A stretch of DNA of 57,678 nt from UPXZ01 sp964568675 (lineage in GTDB: Bacteria > Bacteroidota > Bacteroidia > Bacteroidales > Paludibacteraceae). Below, piece by piece: positions 43,920 through 52,559 of the stretch (within the stretch, counting starts at the first letter, position 1; each line of letters opens with the position of its first letter). A program made the translations under genes and the position numbers. The notes below the pieces were generated by a model. That model made no database searches. It worked only from the letters and a program-made list of their open reading frames with translations, and was not told where the DNA came from. The DNA lies in contig CAZMQV010000011.1 in NCBI GenBank assembly GCA_964568675.1, positions 1 through 57,678 on the forward strand. Reading direction: 5' to 3'.

Positions 43920-45167
43920 ATGACACAAAACTGGCAACTCAACGCGAAACAGGCATCTAAGGAATTGAACTTGATTCAGGAAGATGAAATAAACCGGATA
44001 TTGGCACAACTTGCCGATGAAACCATGCTGAACTATCAACAAATCCTCGATGCCAACGTCCTCGACCTGGCTAAGATGGAGCCGGAGAACCCGCTTTATG
44101 ACCGATTGAAACTCACCCACGAACGCGTTGAAGCAATTGCAGCCGACATACGCAATGTGGCTTCACTGCCTTCGCCACTCGGAAGAAAACTGATGGCGAC
44201 AACCCGACCCAACGGAATGCGAATCAGCAAAATATCTGTGCCATTTGGTGTGGTGGGCGTGATATACGAAGCGCGCCCCAATGTCAGTTTCGATGTGTTT
44301 ACCCTCTGCTTCAAATCGGGCAATGCCTGTGTGCTCAAAGGTGGCTCCGATGCCTGGCACTCCAACGAGGCGATAGTGAGGCTGATTAAAAAAGTGCTGA
44401 AAGCGAACAACATCAACGAAAACAGCGTATGTCTGCTCCCGGCAGGGCGCGAAGCCACCACCGAATTGTTCAACGCAGTAGGCTATGTCGATGTTATCAT
44501 CCCGCGTGGTGGCTGTGGGTTGATTAATTTTGCGCGTCAAAACTCGCGAGTGCCTGTTATCGAAACCGGAGCCGGCGTGTGTCATAGCTATTTTGACAAA
44601 AGCGGCGATGTGAACAAAGGGCGCGAAATCGTATTCAACTCCAAAACACGCCGGGTGAGCGTATGCAATTCGCTCGATTGCCTGGTGATTCACCAGGGGC
44701 GTTTAGCTGATTTGGTGGAAATATGCAGTCCTTTAGCGGGCAAAGATGTGGTGATATATGCCGACAAACGCGCGTTTGATGTGTTGGAAGGAAATTATCC
44801 CGATAACTTATTGAAATCGGCAAACGCCGAAAGCTTTGGCACCGAATTTCTGGACTACAAGATGGCGGTAAAAACCGTGAACAGCCTCGACGAGGCAATC
44901 GAACACATCTCCACCTTCAGCTCGAAGCATAGCGAATGTATCATCTCTGAAGATAGTAACGCTGCCACAATATTCACCCGTGCTGTTGACGCGGCATGTG
45001 TTTACACCAATGTTTCGACTGCCTTCACCGATGGCGCGCAGTTTGGTTTGGGTGCCGAAATCGGTATCAGCACTCAGAAGTTACACGCGCGAGGACCGAT
45101 GGGGCTGGAGGAACTCTGTTCGTATAAGTGGATAATCACCGGCGACGGGCAGGTGAGAAACCAATAA
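43920..45167 (+). CDS. proA: Glutamate-5-semialdehyde dehydrogenase
   Basis: 415 aa. It reduces gamma-glutamyl phosphate to glutamate semialdehyde with NADPH (proline synthesis). The ALDH-like fold shows PFGVVGVIYEARPNV (~103), GNACVLKGGSDA (~130), and RRVSVCNSLDCL (~245) with the active-site Cys in VCN. The end ARGPMGLEELCSYKW is typical. proB is not adjacent. It is the downstream neighbour of dnaG (39-bp gap). Confidence 0.97.
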   Translation: MTQNWQLNAKQASKELNLIQEDEINRILAQLADETMLNYQQILDANVLDLAKMEPENPLYDRLKLTHERVEAIAADIRNVASLPSPLGRKLMATTRPNGMRISKISVPFGVVGVIYEARPNVSFDVFTLCFKSGNACVLKGGSDAWHSNEAIVRLIKKVLKANNINENSVCLLPAGREATTELFNAVGYVDVIIPRGGCGLINFARQNSRVPVIETGAGVCHSYFDKSGDVNKGREIVFNSKTRRVSVCNSLDCLVIHQGRLADLVEICSPLAGKDVVIYADKRAFDVLEGNYPDNLLKSANAESFGTEFLDYKMAVKTVNSLDEAIEHISTFSSKHSECIISEDSNAATIFTRAVDAACVYTNVSTAFTDGAQFGLGAEIGISTQKLHARGPMGLEELCSYKWIITGDGQVRNQ

Positions 45168-45252
45168 TCAGCTCAATCCACCCTGTCGGTGCAAACAAAC
45201 AACTTATATCAATTTTAATTTACAGAGACAAACTCAATTAAAAAAACAGAAT

Positions 45253-45627
45253 ATGAATTCACTGGGAAATATTATTTGGATCGTGTTTGGCGGTTTCGTC
45301 ATCGCCTTGGAATATCTTATCGCAAGCCTGGCGCTTATGCTCACCATCATCGGCATTCCCTTTGGCTTACAATCGCTCAAAATAGCCGAGCTGGCGATAC
45401 TGCCATTTGGGAGCAAAGCCGTGCAAAGCGGAAACACGTCCGGCTGCTTGTCGGTGTTGATGAATATTATCTGGTTTTTTGTTGGCGGACTACCTATCGT
45501 GGCAACTCACTTCCTGTTTGGTTTGCTGTTTTACATCACCATCATCGGTATTCCGTTTGGCAATCAACATTTTAAATTGATGAAATTGGCATTAACTCCT
45601 TTCGGAAAAACGGTAGTTCCCATCTAA
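45253..45627 (+). CDS. YccF-family inner membrane protein
   Basis: 124 aa. Two copies of the YccF repeat: LTIIGIPFGLQSLKIAELA (~30-48) and ITIIGIPFGNQHFKLMKLA (~97-115), each after a hydrophobic segment (ALEYLIASLALM; VATHFLFGLLFY). PFG occurs again after each repeat. Four hydrophobic segments are likely. Function is unknown. A terminator follows 17 bp later. Confidence 0.93.
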   Translation: MNSLGNIIWIVFGGFVIALEYLIASLALMLTIIGIPFGLQSLKIAELAILPFGSKAVQSGNTSGCLSVLMNIIWFFVGGLPIVATHFLFGLLFYITIIGIPFGNQHFKLMKLALTPFGKTVVPI

Positions 45628-45643
45628 TTTTGCTGTAAATCCG

Positions 45644-45670
45644 TGAATATTTGCCAAATATTCATTTTTT
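45644..45670 (+). terminator. Terminator of the YccF gene
   Basis: TGAATATTTG and CAAATATTCA form an AT-rich near-perfect stem with a tiny loop, followed by six T. Confidence 0.8.
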
Positions 45671-45785
45671 CTTAAAGAATTTTTCACAAAATGATGATTA
45701 ATTGAAAAAAAAACTGTTTCTTTGTAGCACGAAAGTGAAGTGTATTTCTCGCTTGGTTCAAAATCCATTCTTTCCAAAAGTTTTT

Positions 45786-45847
45786 TTGTAGAATGAAAAT
45801 TGTGATTTTTATACCTTCCGTTACTATACGTTTCTACAATCACAATT
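45786..45847 (+). promoter_or_regulatory. Two competing inverted repeats in the RRM gene leader
   Basis: TTGTAGAA (45786-45793) pairs with TTCTACAA (45832-45839). AATTGTGATT (45798-45807) pairs with AATCACAATT (45838-45847). The two right arms overlap at 45838-45839, so both stems compete in part. The region is ~30 bp upstream of the start codon. A possible -7-like TTTCTTTG (45717-45724, one mismatch) would place both within a ~150-nt 5' leader. Confidence 0.5.
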
Positions 45848-45877
45848 ATTATATTCATTATTTTTATTATTTCATTT

Positions 45878-46123
45878 ATGAACATTTATTTTGGAAACTT
45901 GAGCTACAGAGTTCGAGAAAATGATCTTCAAGGCGTAGTAGAAGAGTACGGCCAAGTAACTTCTTGCAAAATCATCAAAGACCGCGATACCGGTCGTTCA
46001 AAAGGTTTTGCTTTTGTAGAAATGGCTGATGACGCTGCTGGTGCAAAAGCTATTCAAGAGCTTAACGGCGCTGAATTTGACGGTCGTCAAATGGTGGTTA
46101 AAGAAGCTAACCCACGCGCTTAA
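45878..46123 (+). CDS. RRM-domain RNA-binding protein
   Basis: 81 aa. A single RNA recognition motif with RNP2 IYFGNL (~3-8) and RNP1 KGFAFVEM (~43-50), then a short tail NPRA. Such small RRM proteins are abundant in Bacteroidetes, have been linked to global RNA control there, and may fill the role of Hfq/ProQ-type chaperones. It has a long structured AT-rich leader and its own terminator, suggesting autoregulation or temperature control. Cytosolic. Confidence 0.96.
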   Translation: MNIYFGNLSYRVRENDLQGVVEEYGQVTSCKIIKDRDTGRSKGFAFVEMADDAAGAKAIQELNGAEFDGRQMVVKEANPRA

Positions 46124-46152
46124 TCCTTATAGCACATAGCAAAGGAAAATTG

Positions 46153-46190
46153 AAAAACTTCCATTCCAAATGCGGAATGGAAGTTTTTTT
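46153..46190 (+). terminator. Terminator of the RRM gene
   Basis: A 15-bp stem (AAAAACTTCCATTCC/GGAATGGAAGTTTTT) with a 6-nt loop and T run. Confidence 0.93.
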
Positions 46191-46226
46191 ATACCTTTAC
46201 ATCCCTAAAATCTCTCAAATAGTATT

Positions 46227-47093
46227 ATGTTAAAGGAAATATTAAGAAAATCGGGCGTGTTCGGCAAACTGCTGCAACTGCTTTTTATTGTTTTCTTCTT
46301 CGGTTTAATCTCAACGGCGGTGCTTTCACTCATTTATGGCGCTTCGCAGGACATTCAAGTACTGAAAATAAAACAATTGGTACTCTCTATTTTTATGTTT
46401 CTGCTTCCGCCGCTTGTTGCCGGTTACTTTTGGTTCGACAAGCCTATCAAAGCCTATTCACTGCATCGCGCTCCTGCCACAAACCAATTGATAGCGACTT
46501 TGTTGCTTGTTGTTGGCATAGTGCCTTTCATCAATTTGCTTGGCTACATCAACGAGCAGATGGTGCTTCCCCCGTTTCTTGCCAGCCTTGAGCAGCATTT
46601 CCGGGAATTGGAAGACCTCGCCGCCGAACTCACAAGCCGGATGCTTGATGTGAAAACCTTCGGAGGCTTTGCTTTTAATATCTTGCTCATTGCGCTGATG
46701 CCCGCCTTGAGCGAGGAGCTACTGTGTCGTGGCGCGATGTATCGGGTCATTTCAGAGAAATTCAACCTGCATGTGGCTGTGTGGCTGGTGGCTGTGATTT
46801 TTAGTCTGATGCACTTCCAGATGTACGGTTTCTTACCACGAATGGTACTCGGTGCGGTGCTGGGTTATCTACTGGTGTGGAGTGGCAGTCTGTGGTTGCC
46901 CATCATTGCTCATTTCGCTAACAACGCGATGGTGGTCTCTTCGAGTTATTTCTCCAAAGGAACTGATTTGGAAACTGCGCTTGAGCAGCTCGGCAAGGCA
47001 GAAACATATAGCATGGGTATAGCCGGAGCATTGGTTTCGATATTGTTGATGTGGTATATCTACAAGAAAAGAGTTGTAAAAGTGCACGAGTAA
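46227..47093 (+). CDS. CPBP-family intramembrane metalloprotease
   Basis: 288 aa, about seven hydrophobic segments. The CPBP (CaaX-protease/bacteriocin-processing, Abi) motifs are present: EELLCRG (~161, EExxxR-type), FSLMHFQMYG (~192) and IIAHFANNAM (~230), which together give the catalytic Glu and the His residues for zinc. Substrate is unknown; roles range from peptide processing to membrane-protein regulation. A -7-like TACCTTTAC (one mismatch) lies just before the gene (46192-46200). It converges on the next gene. Confidence 0.93.
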   Translation: MLKEILRKSGVFGKLLQLLFIVFFFGLISTAVLSLIYGASQDIQVLKIKQLVLSIFMFLLPPLVAGYFWFDKPIKAYSLHRAPATNQLIATLLLVVGIVPFINLLGYINEQMVLPPFLASLEQHFRELEDLAAELTSRMLDVKTFGGFAFNILLIALMPALSEELLCRGAMYRVISEKFNLHVAVWLVAVIFSLMHFQMYGFLPRMVLGAVLGYLLVWSGSLWLPIIAHFANNAMVVSSSYFSKGTDLETALEQLGKAETYSMGIAGALVSILLMWYIYKKRVVKVHE

Positions 47094-47109
47094 GCAATGG
47101 CACGTGTAG

Positions 47110-47502
47110 TTACAATCCCCTACGCTCGCCCACAATCATGAGCGCTTCTTCGCGGATGTTCTCGGGCAGTTGAATATCCCGAAGCTGCAAACTACGAAGC
47201 CAAGCAGCCACATCGTTCTCTTTCAGCGAATAGAAAATATCGGAAAGCGCGTCGTTTTGCTTTTGACTGAAATGTGCGGGAGCTATTCCGGCAAGCTCGT
47301 CAAGCTCTTCATCGTCGAAATAATCAATTTTTGTATCAATTATCTGAAGATTCTCCTGGTCGCAAACTTCGTGGGCGCCGCAGCACTCCGCGTTTTCGTT
47401 AATCACGATTTCGGGTTCTTCGCCTGTTTTCTTTCGGTTGATATAGGTGAGGGTGTAAATTGTAATCCCAACCAATGCGAGTAATAATAATAAAGCTACC
47501 AT
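47110..47502 (-). CDS. Small membrane-anchored protein with cysteine motif
   Basis: 130 aa, not recognised. One N-terminal membrane segment (2-20, VALLLLLALVGITIYTL) and then a cytosolic or periplasmic domain. ECCGAHEVCD (~39-48) has three cysteines and a His that could bind metal, followed by an acidic stretch (YFDDEELDEL) and a helical C-terminus. Similar proteins are conserved hypotheticals in Bacteroidetes. It stands convergent with the CPBP protease, 16 bp between the stops, and has a good promoter. Confidence 0.8.
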   Translation of the reverse strand: MVALLLLLALVGITIYTLTYINRKKTGEEPEIVINENAECCGAHEVCDQENLQIIDTKIDYFDDEELDELAGIAPAHFSQKQNDALSDIFYSLKENDVAAWLRSLQLRDIQLPENIREEALMIVGERRGL

Positions 47503-47562
47503 GCTTCGGAATTAAATCAAAAAAATAAAATAAGATTTGCCTGAATAAACAATCCAAACCGT

Positions 47563-47571
47563 GCAAAGTTA
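47563..47571 (-). promoter_or_regulatory. -7 box of the cysteine-motif protein gene
   Basis: TAACTTTGC on the minus strand, an exact TAnnTTTGC match, ~60 bp upstream of the start. This supports a real gene there. Confidence 0.75.
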
Positions 47572-47697
47572 TAAAATAACTCCCGTTTTTCGAAAAATAA
47601 AGCTCATTTCTTGCTAATTAACACAATAATCCAGCGGTTTATCGGTTTTTTTATTGCTCACTTTTTATCCGATTGCTATTAAATAGCACAAATTGTA

Positions 47698-50600
47698 TTG
47701 AAAAAAAAACTCCAATATATACCGGCGCTGGTGCTTATTCTTGTTTTCGCAAGCAGTTGCTCCACCAATAAAAACACCGGCATGTCCCGTCGCTACCACG
47801 CGATGTTGACACGCTACAACATTGCCTACAATGGCAATGTAAGCTACAAGGAAGGTATGGAGAACATTGCCAAGTCCGGAAAGGATAATTATGCCCAGAT
47901 GATTGAGCTTTTCCCTATCAGCTATCCCGGAGTGGCGGCAGGCGCGGCAGGCAATATGGACCGTGCCATCGAGAAAAGCCGGAAAGCTATCAAGCAACAC
48001 TCCATCAAGAAGAAACCCGAAAAGGACAGCCGACGCATGAGTGACCCCAAATACCGGGCTTTCTACAACCAAAACGAGTACAACCCGGAGCTGAAAAAAG
48101 CATGGATACAATTGGGGAAAGCCGAATTTCACAAAGGCGAATTTCTGGGAGCAGCCGGAACTTTCTCCTACGTTTCGCGCTATTACGAGTCGCAGCCAGA
48201 AGTGGCTACCGAAGCTCAAATATGGCTGGCAAGAGCATACTGCGAGCTCGACTGGGTATATGAGGCAGAAAATGTATTGAAGAAAATAAGGAAAGAACAC
48301 ATCTCTCCCGCCATTGCCGGTATCTATGGCGCCACTTATGCCCAGCTGCTCATCATGCAAAATGACTACGCGCAAGCAATACCGCATCTCGAATCGGCTA
48401 TTAAATCGGAAAAAGATAAAAAACAACGCGCGCGCTTCCAGTTTGTGTTGGCACAGATGCAAGAAAGAACCGGTAATAAAAAAGCTGCGCTTGAGTGCTA
48501 TTCCCGTGTGCTAAAATCATCGCCACCCTACGAAATGGACTTCAACGCCCGCGTCAATCGGGTGCAGCTACTGTCGAAGAACGGAGAAGCCGTGCGACGC
48601 GAATTGAAAAGCATGGCACGCAACAAGAACAACAAGGATTATCTCGACCAGATTTACACCGCGATGGGAAACAGCTTCATGACCGAAAAAGATACGGCGA
48701 GAGCGGTGAAAAACTACAACCTGGCAATTGAAAAAAGTACGCGCAACAGTTTCGAGAAAGCCGTGCCACTGATTATCCTTGCCGATTTCTACTATAAGAA
48801 AAAAGAGTATGTAACTGCGCAACCCTACTATGACGAGGCGGCAAAAATTTACACCAACGAGCAAGAGGGCTACGAACAGATAAAGCAACGCGCCGAGGCG
48901 CTTGCCGACTTGGTAAAGGAGTATGAAGTGGTGCACCTGCAGGATAGCTTGCAATCATTGGCGCGTATGTCCGAGAAAGAGAGGTTGGCGGCTATCGAAA
49001 GGGTGATAGAGAAGTTGAAAGAGGAAGAAAAGCTCGATAAAGAAAAGAAAGCGGTGCAAGCGTCAAACAACAATCAGATGATTGACGACTTTGCCATGCC
49101 GATGAATCAGATTGGAGGAGGCAGCAACTGGTATTTCTACAATCCCGTGTCAATCAATAACGGTAAAACTGAGTTCCGACGTCGATGGGGCAATCGCAAA
49201 CTGGAGGACAACTGGCGAAGAATCAATAAATCATCGGCATTGATTGACGAAAACGAACTGGCAAACAACGTAGCGGATACTACCTCCATCGCGCAAACAG
49301 ACTCCACCCTGACCGAAGTGGCAGAACCTGTCATAAAACAGACCAACGACCGCAAAAGCGTGGATTATTATCTGGCTCAGATACCATTCACAGCCACACA
49401 GAAACAGAAATCGGACGAACAATTGGCTACCGGCATCTACAACATGGCTTTTGCTTACAAAGACAAAGTGGAAGACAACACCCTGGCATACAAATCCTTC
49501 GATGAGTTCGCTAAGCGATTCCCGAAAGATGAACGCATCCTCGAAACCCTCTTCCAGCAGTTTCTGATGGCATCGAAAGAGAACAACTCCTTGCTCGCCC
49601 AGCAATTTCGCAATCGGATACTTGCCGAATATGCCGAAAGCAAACAAGCTGAAACACTCGCCGACCCCGACTATATCCGCAATCAGCAACGCATGTTTGA
49701 GGTGCAGGACGAACTATACAATCAAGCCTACGCCGCATTTATTGCCAATGATTACAGCGTAGTATTCAAGAATGCCCGCGAAATAAAAACTAAATATCCA
49801 CTGGCTACCTTGCTACCTCAGTTTGAATTTCTCAACACTTTGAGCATCGGGAAGACCAAAGGCGCGAAGGAGTTTGAAACTTCGCTGGACTCGCTCGTGC
49901 TCAACTACCCCAACAGCAACATTGGTGCCATGTCAAAAGATATGTTGGCGCTACTTAAACAAGGAAATATAGCCCAGCAGGGTGGAAGCTTCGGCTCGTT
50001 GCTTACCAAGCGCGAGAAAGACAATCTCACACCCGAAGAGCAGAAAGCCATGAGTTTCTCCGAACTCAAATTCACCCCACACCGTATGATGTTCATTACC
50101 GATGCCGGCAACGAGGCTATCAATAAACTCCAATACAACCTGGCAATCTTCAATTTCTCGCGATTTATGATTAAGGATTTCGGATTTGCGCTTACGCAGG
50201 TTGATGGCAACCGACGCGCCCTTTGCGTGCTCAATCTCGCGTCGTACAACGAGGGAATCTGGTACCGAAACACGCTGGCAACCGACAAGGAGCTTATGGC
50301 GCAAATGAAAGCGATGAACGTAAGGCAGGTAATCGTATCGGAAGATAATTTTGGGAAACTACGCACCAATTTTACATTGGAGGATTATTTGACATTCGAC
50401 AATGATATTCTGTCGAAAGACATACCCGTAGCGCTACTTGCCGCCACCGATGCTCCAAAAACCAATACTCAGCCGAAAGTTACCAAGGTGGAGATTATTG
50501 ACGGCACCAAACTGATAGAGAAAAAACCCGAAGAGAAAACTACCGTAACCACAACCCAACAACCGGAAGCCAAGCAAGCCACGAAAACGGAAAACGCATT

Positions 50601-51210
50601 GAAAACAGAAACTACGGTAAAAGCTGTGGCTGAAAAACAAGTAGCTAAAGCGGAAAACCTTACTAAAACGGAGCAAAAGCCAACACAGACCACACCGGAG
50701 AAAGAAATGGTGGCAAGCACCAAGCAGAACATACAAACTGCCACCACACCAAAGACTGAAACAACAACTTCGCCGGGCAACAACATCATCAGCAACACCG
50801 CACCAAAGATTGACACCTCCGCTCAGCTATATAAAAACCTGTTTGCACTCACACCCGGCGCACCCCATTACGTAGCGTTCTACATACCGCGTGGTGGAAA
50901 GTTTGATTTTAATCTGATAAAAATGGCGCTCGACGAATACAACGCTGCCAACTATGGCGCAATGAATCTGAAAGTGAGTCGCGAGGAGTACGGGCGTGAA
51001 ACAATAATATTCGTTAGTAGCTTTGCCGACCTGAATGTGGCCAAATCATACTTCTTGCGTATGCTGAAAGAACCTGTCATTGTCAAAGCCACAACGGGAA
51101 TGAACAAACGCAACCTGATAGTAACGCGCGACAACCTCAATGTGTTGCTCCACAACAACGCCCTGGATGTCTATTTCGAATTTATGAAAACCTATTACCT
51201 GGCTCCCTAA
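47698..51210 (+). CDS. porW: T9SS lipoprotein PorW/SprE
   Basis: 1170 aa. An outer membrane lipoprotein needed for type IX secretion (PorW in Porphyromonas, SprE in Flavobacterium). The start is TTG: the only sense codons between an upstream in-frame stop at 47680 and the coding start are non-ATG, and TTG followed by KKKLQYIPALVLILVFASSC gives a perfect lipoprotein signal (Cys ~21). The family N-terminus MSRRYHAMLTRYNIAYNGN (~30-48) is clear; TPR-like helices fill ~120-420; the middle has an Asp/Lys-rich linker; residues ~920-1037 are a low-complexity Thr/Lys/Gln stretch; the last ~115 residues form a separate domain. The next genes are a thioredoxin and porX. Confidence 0.93.
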   Translation: MKKKLQYIPALVLILVFASSCSTNKNTGMSRRYHAMLTRYNIAYNGNVSYKEGMENIAKSGKDNYAQMIELFPISYPGVAAGAAGNMDRAIEKSRKAIKQHSIKKKPEKDSRRMSDPKYRAFYNQNEYNPELKKAWIQLGKAEFHKGEFLGAAGTFSYVSRYYESQPEVATEAQIWLARAYCELDWVYEAENVLKKIRKEHISPAIAGIYGATYAQLLIMQNDYAQAIPHLESAIKSEKDKKQRARFQFVLAQMQERTGNKKAALECYSRVLKSSPPYEMDFNARVNRVQLLSKNGEAVRRELKSMARNKNNKDYLDQIYTAMGNSFMTEKDTARAVKNYNLAIEKSTRNSFEKAVPLIILADFYYKKKEYVTAQPYYDEAAKIYTNEQEGYEQIKQRAEALADLVKEYEVVHLQDSLQSLARMSEKERLAAIERVIEKLKEEEKLDKEKKAVQASNNNQMIDDFAMPMNQIGGGSNWYFYNPVSINNGKTEFRRRWGNRKLEDNWRRINKSSALIDENELANNVADTTSIAQTDSTLTEVAEPVIKQTNDRKSVDYYLAQIPFTATQKQKSDEQLATGIYNMAFAYKDKVEDNTLAYKSFDEFAKRFPKDERILETLFQQFLMASKENNSLLAQQFRNRILAEYAESKQAETLADPDYIRNQQRMFEVQDELYNQAYAAFIANDYSVVFKNAREIKTKYPLATLLPQFEFLNTLSIGKTKGAKEFETSLDSLVLNYPNSNIGAMSKDMLALLKQGNIAQQGGSFGSLLTKREKDNLTPEEQKAMSFSELKFTPHRMMFITDAGNEAINKLQYNLAIFNFSRFMIKDFGFALTQVDGNRRALCVLNLASYNEGIWYRNTLATDKELMAQMKAMNVRQVIVSEDNFGKLRTNFTLEDYLTFDNDILSKDIPVALLAATDAPKTNTQPKVTKVEIIDGTKLIEKKPEEKTTVTTTQQPEAKQATKTENALKTETTVKAVAEKQVAKAENLTKTEQKPTQTTPEKEMVASTKQNIQTATTPKTETTTSPGNNIISNTAPKIDTSAQLYKNLFALTPGAPHYVAFYIPRGGKFDFNLIKMALDEYNAANYGAMNLKVSREEYGRETIIFVSSFADLNVAKSYFLRMLKEPVIVKATTGMNKRNLIVTRDNLNVLLHNNALDVYFEFMKTYYLAP

Positions 51211-51269
51211 ACCCGATGACCGGAGTCTTTGAATCATCCATAAATATAATATCCACCAATCCAAAGTTT

Positions 51270-52496
51270 ATGAATATAAAATATCTGTTTATCCTCTCGC
51301 TTTTTCTTTTATTAATCCAAACATCCATTTTCGGGCAGAAGTCCAAGATAGTGCAGATACCCCTGAAGGTAAACACCGAAGTTGTTGCCCATGAGATTAA
51401 ATCCAAGCCATACGCGGCAAAGAAAAGAGAGTTTAAAGGTATTCCGAAAAATTTGGATAAAAAGAAAAGCCTTATTAGTTATGTAACAATTAATAAAGAC
51501 ACGCTGTTTGTGCTCTATGGCAATATCAGCCGCAAAGAACGGGTGTGCATCCTCGACACCGACCGCGACCGCGACTTTTCGAACAATTATCAGTATCGAT
51601 TCAAAGAAAAAGAGTTGAAAAAACCGGTATATCTCGCCTCGCAACCCGTAGTGCTCAGCAAGAAAGGAACAAAAACAGGCTATAAACTCTATGTGCAGCC
51701 CGAGCTTAGCCCCTTGCACAAGTCGAAATTAAAAAGCAAAGCGTTGCTACACGCTAAATATGGCATGACAATCGGGTTGAACCTCTACAGCTCCGGCATG
51801 TTTCGGATCGACGACAAAGACTACCGCGTGGTAGTGCTCAACGATATAAAAAACACGGAATATGTATATCAATATAAAATAATTGATGCAGAAGTTTTTG
51901 GCAAAAACAGTATTGGAGGTACAGATAATTTTCTGAAACATACCGCATCTTGCGTGGTGAATGGCACACAGCTTGTACCTACTTTTATCACCAACACCAA
52001 AAACACCATCGACTTGCGAATAAGCCGCCCGAGAAATGTGGACGAAAGCAAGGAGGTGGGAGTAAACGAAGGGAATACGGCGCCTCAGTTTTCGACCAAA
52101 GACCTCGACGGACGCACGGTATCATCAGCCGCTTATGCAGGAAAATACCTATTACTCGACTTTTGGGGCACTTGGTGTGAGCCTTGCGTTGCGATGCTTC
52201 CCAAGCTTGCAGCTATCAACAAGCGATTCCCCGATCTGAAAATAGTGAGTGTGGCTTTCGAATTGGAAGAAAAAAGTATTCGAAAAATCCCTAATTATAT
52301 TAATAAATACGAAATGAACTGGCCCAATGTGTATGAATTGATGCAGGTAAAAGCTAATTTTCTTACCTTTGCTTTTGGAGTTGGCAAATTTCCCACCACC
52401 ATACTGATTGACCCCGATGGGGTGATTATACATCGCGGAGGCGCCGATGATTTTAGTATTCTAAGCCGGAAAGTGGAGGAAGCCTTTGCCAACTGA
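51270..52496 (+). CDS. TlpA-like periplasmic thioredoxin with N-terminal extension
   Basis: 408 aa from MNIKYLFILSLFLLL; an ATG 54 bp upstream is possible but the chosen one starts a clean signal peptide (ending IFGQ). An N-terminal ~270-residue beta-rich domain of unknown fold precedes a thioredoxin-like TlpA/ResA domain. The active site is WCEPC (~300) in LLLDFWGTWCEPCVAM, and the cis-Pro loop is KFPTTILID (~375). It is expected to reduce or exchange disulfides in the periplasm. It lies between porW and porX (60 and 63 bp gaps), so it may be part of the same transcript and serve T9SS folding. Confidence 0.9.
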   Translation: MNIKYLFILSLFLLLIQTSIFGQKSKIVQIPLKVNTEVVAHEIKSKPYAAKKREFKGIPKNLDKKKSLISYVTINKDTLFVLYGNISRKERVCILDTDRDRDFSNNYQYRFKEKELKKPVYLASQPVVLSKKGTKTGYKLYVQPELSPLHKSKLKSKALLHAKYGMTIGLNLYSSGMFRIDDKDYRVVVLNDIKNTEYVYQYKIIDAEVFGKNSIGGTDNFLKHTASCVVNGTQLVPTFITNTKNTIDLRISRPRNVDESKEVGVNEGNTAPQFSTKDLDGRTVSSAAYAGKYLLLDFWGTWCEPCVAMLPKLAAINKRFPDLKIVSVAFELEEKSIRKIPNYINKYEMNWPNVYELMQVKANFLTFAFGVGKFPTTILIDPDGVIIHRGGADDFSILSRKVEEAFAN

Positions 52497-52559
52497 CCAC
52501 CGGTAGCGTGCCGGCTCTCTATCACTATTTTCCCATTAACAAAATTCAAAAATAAAATT

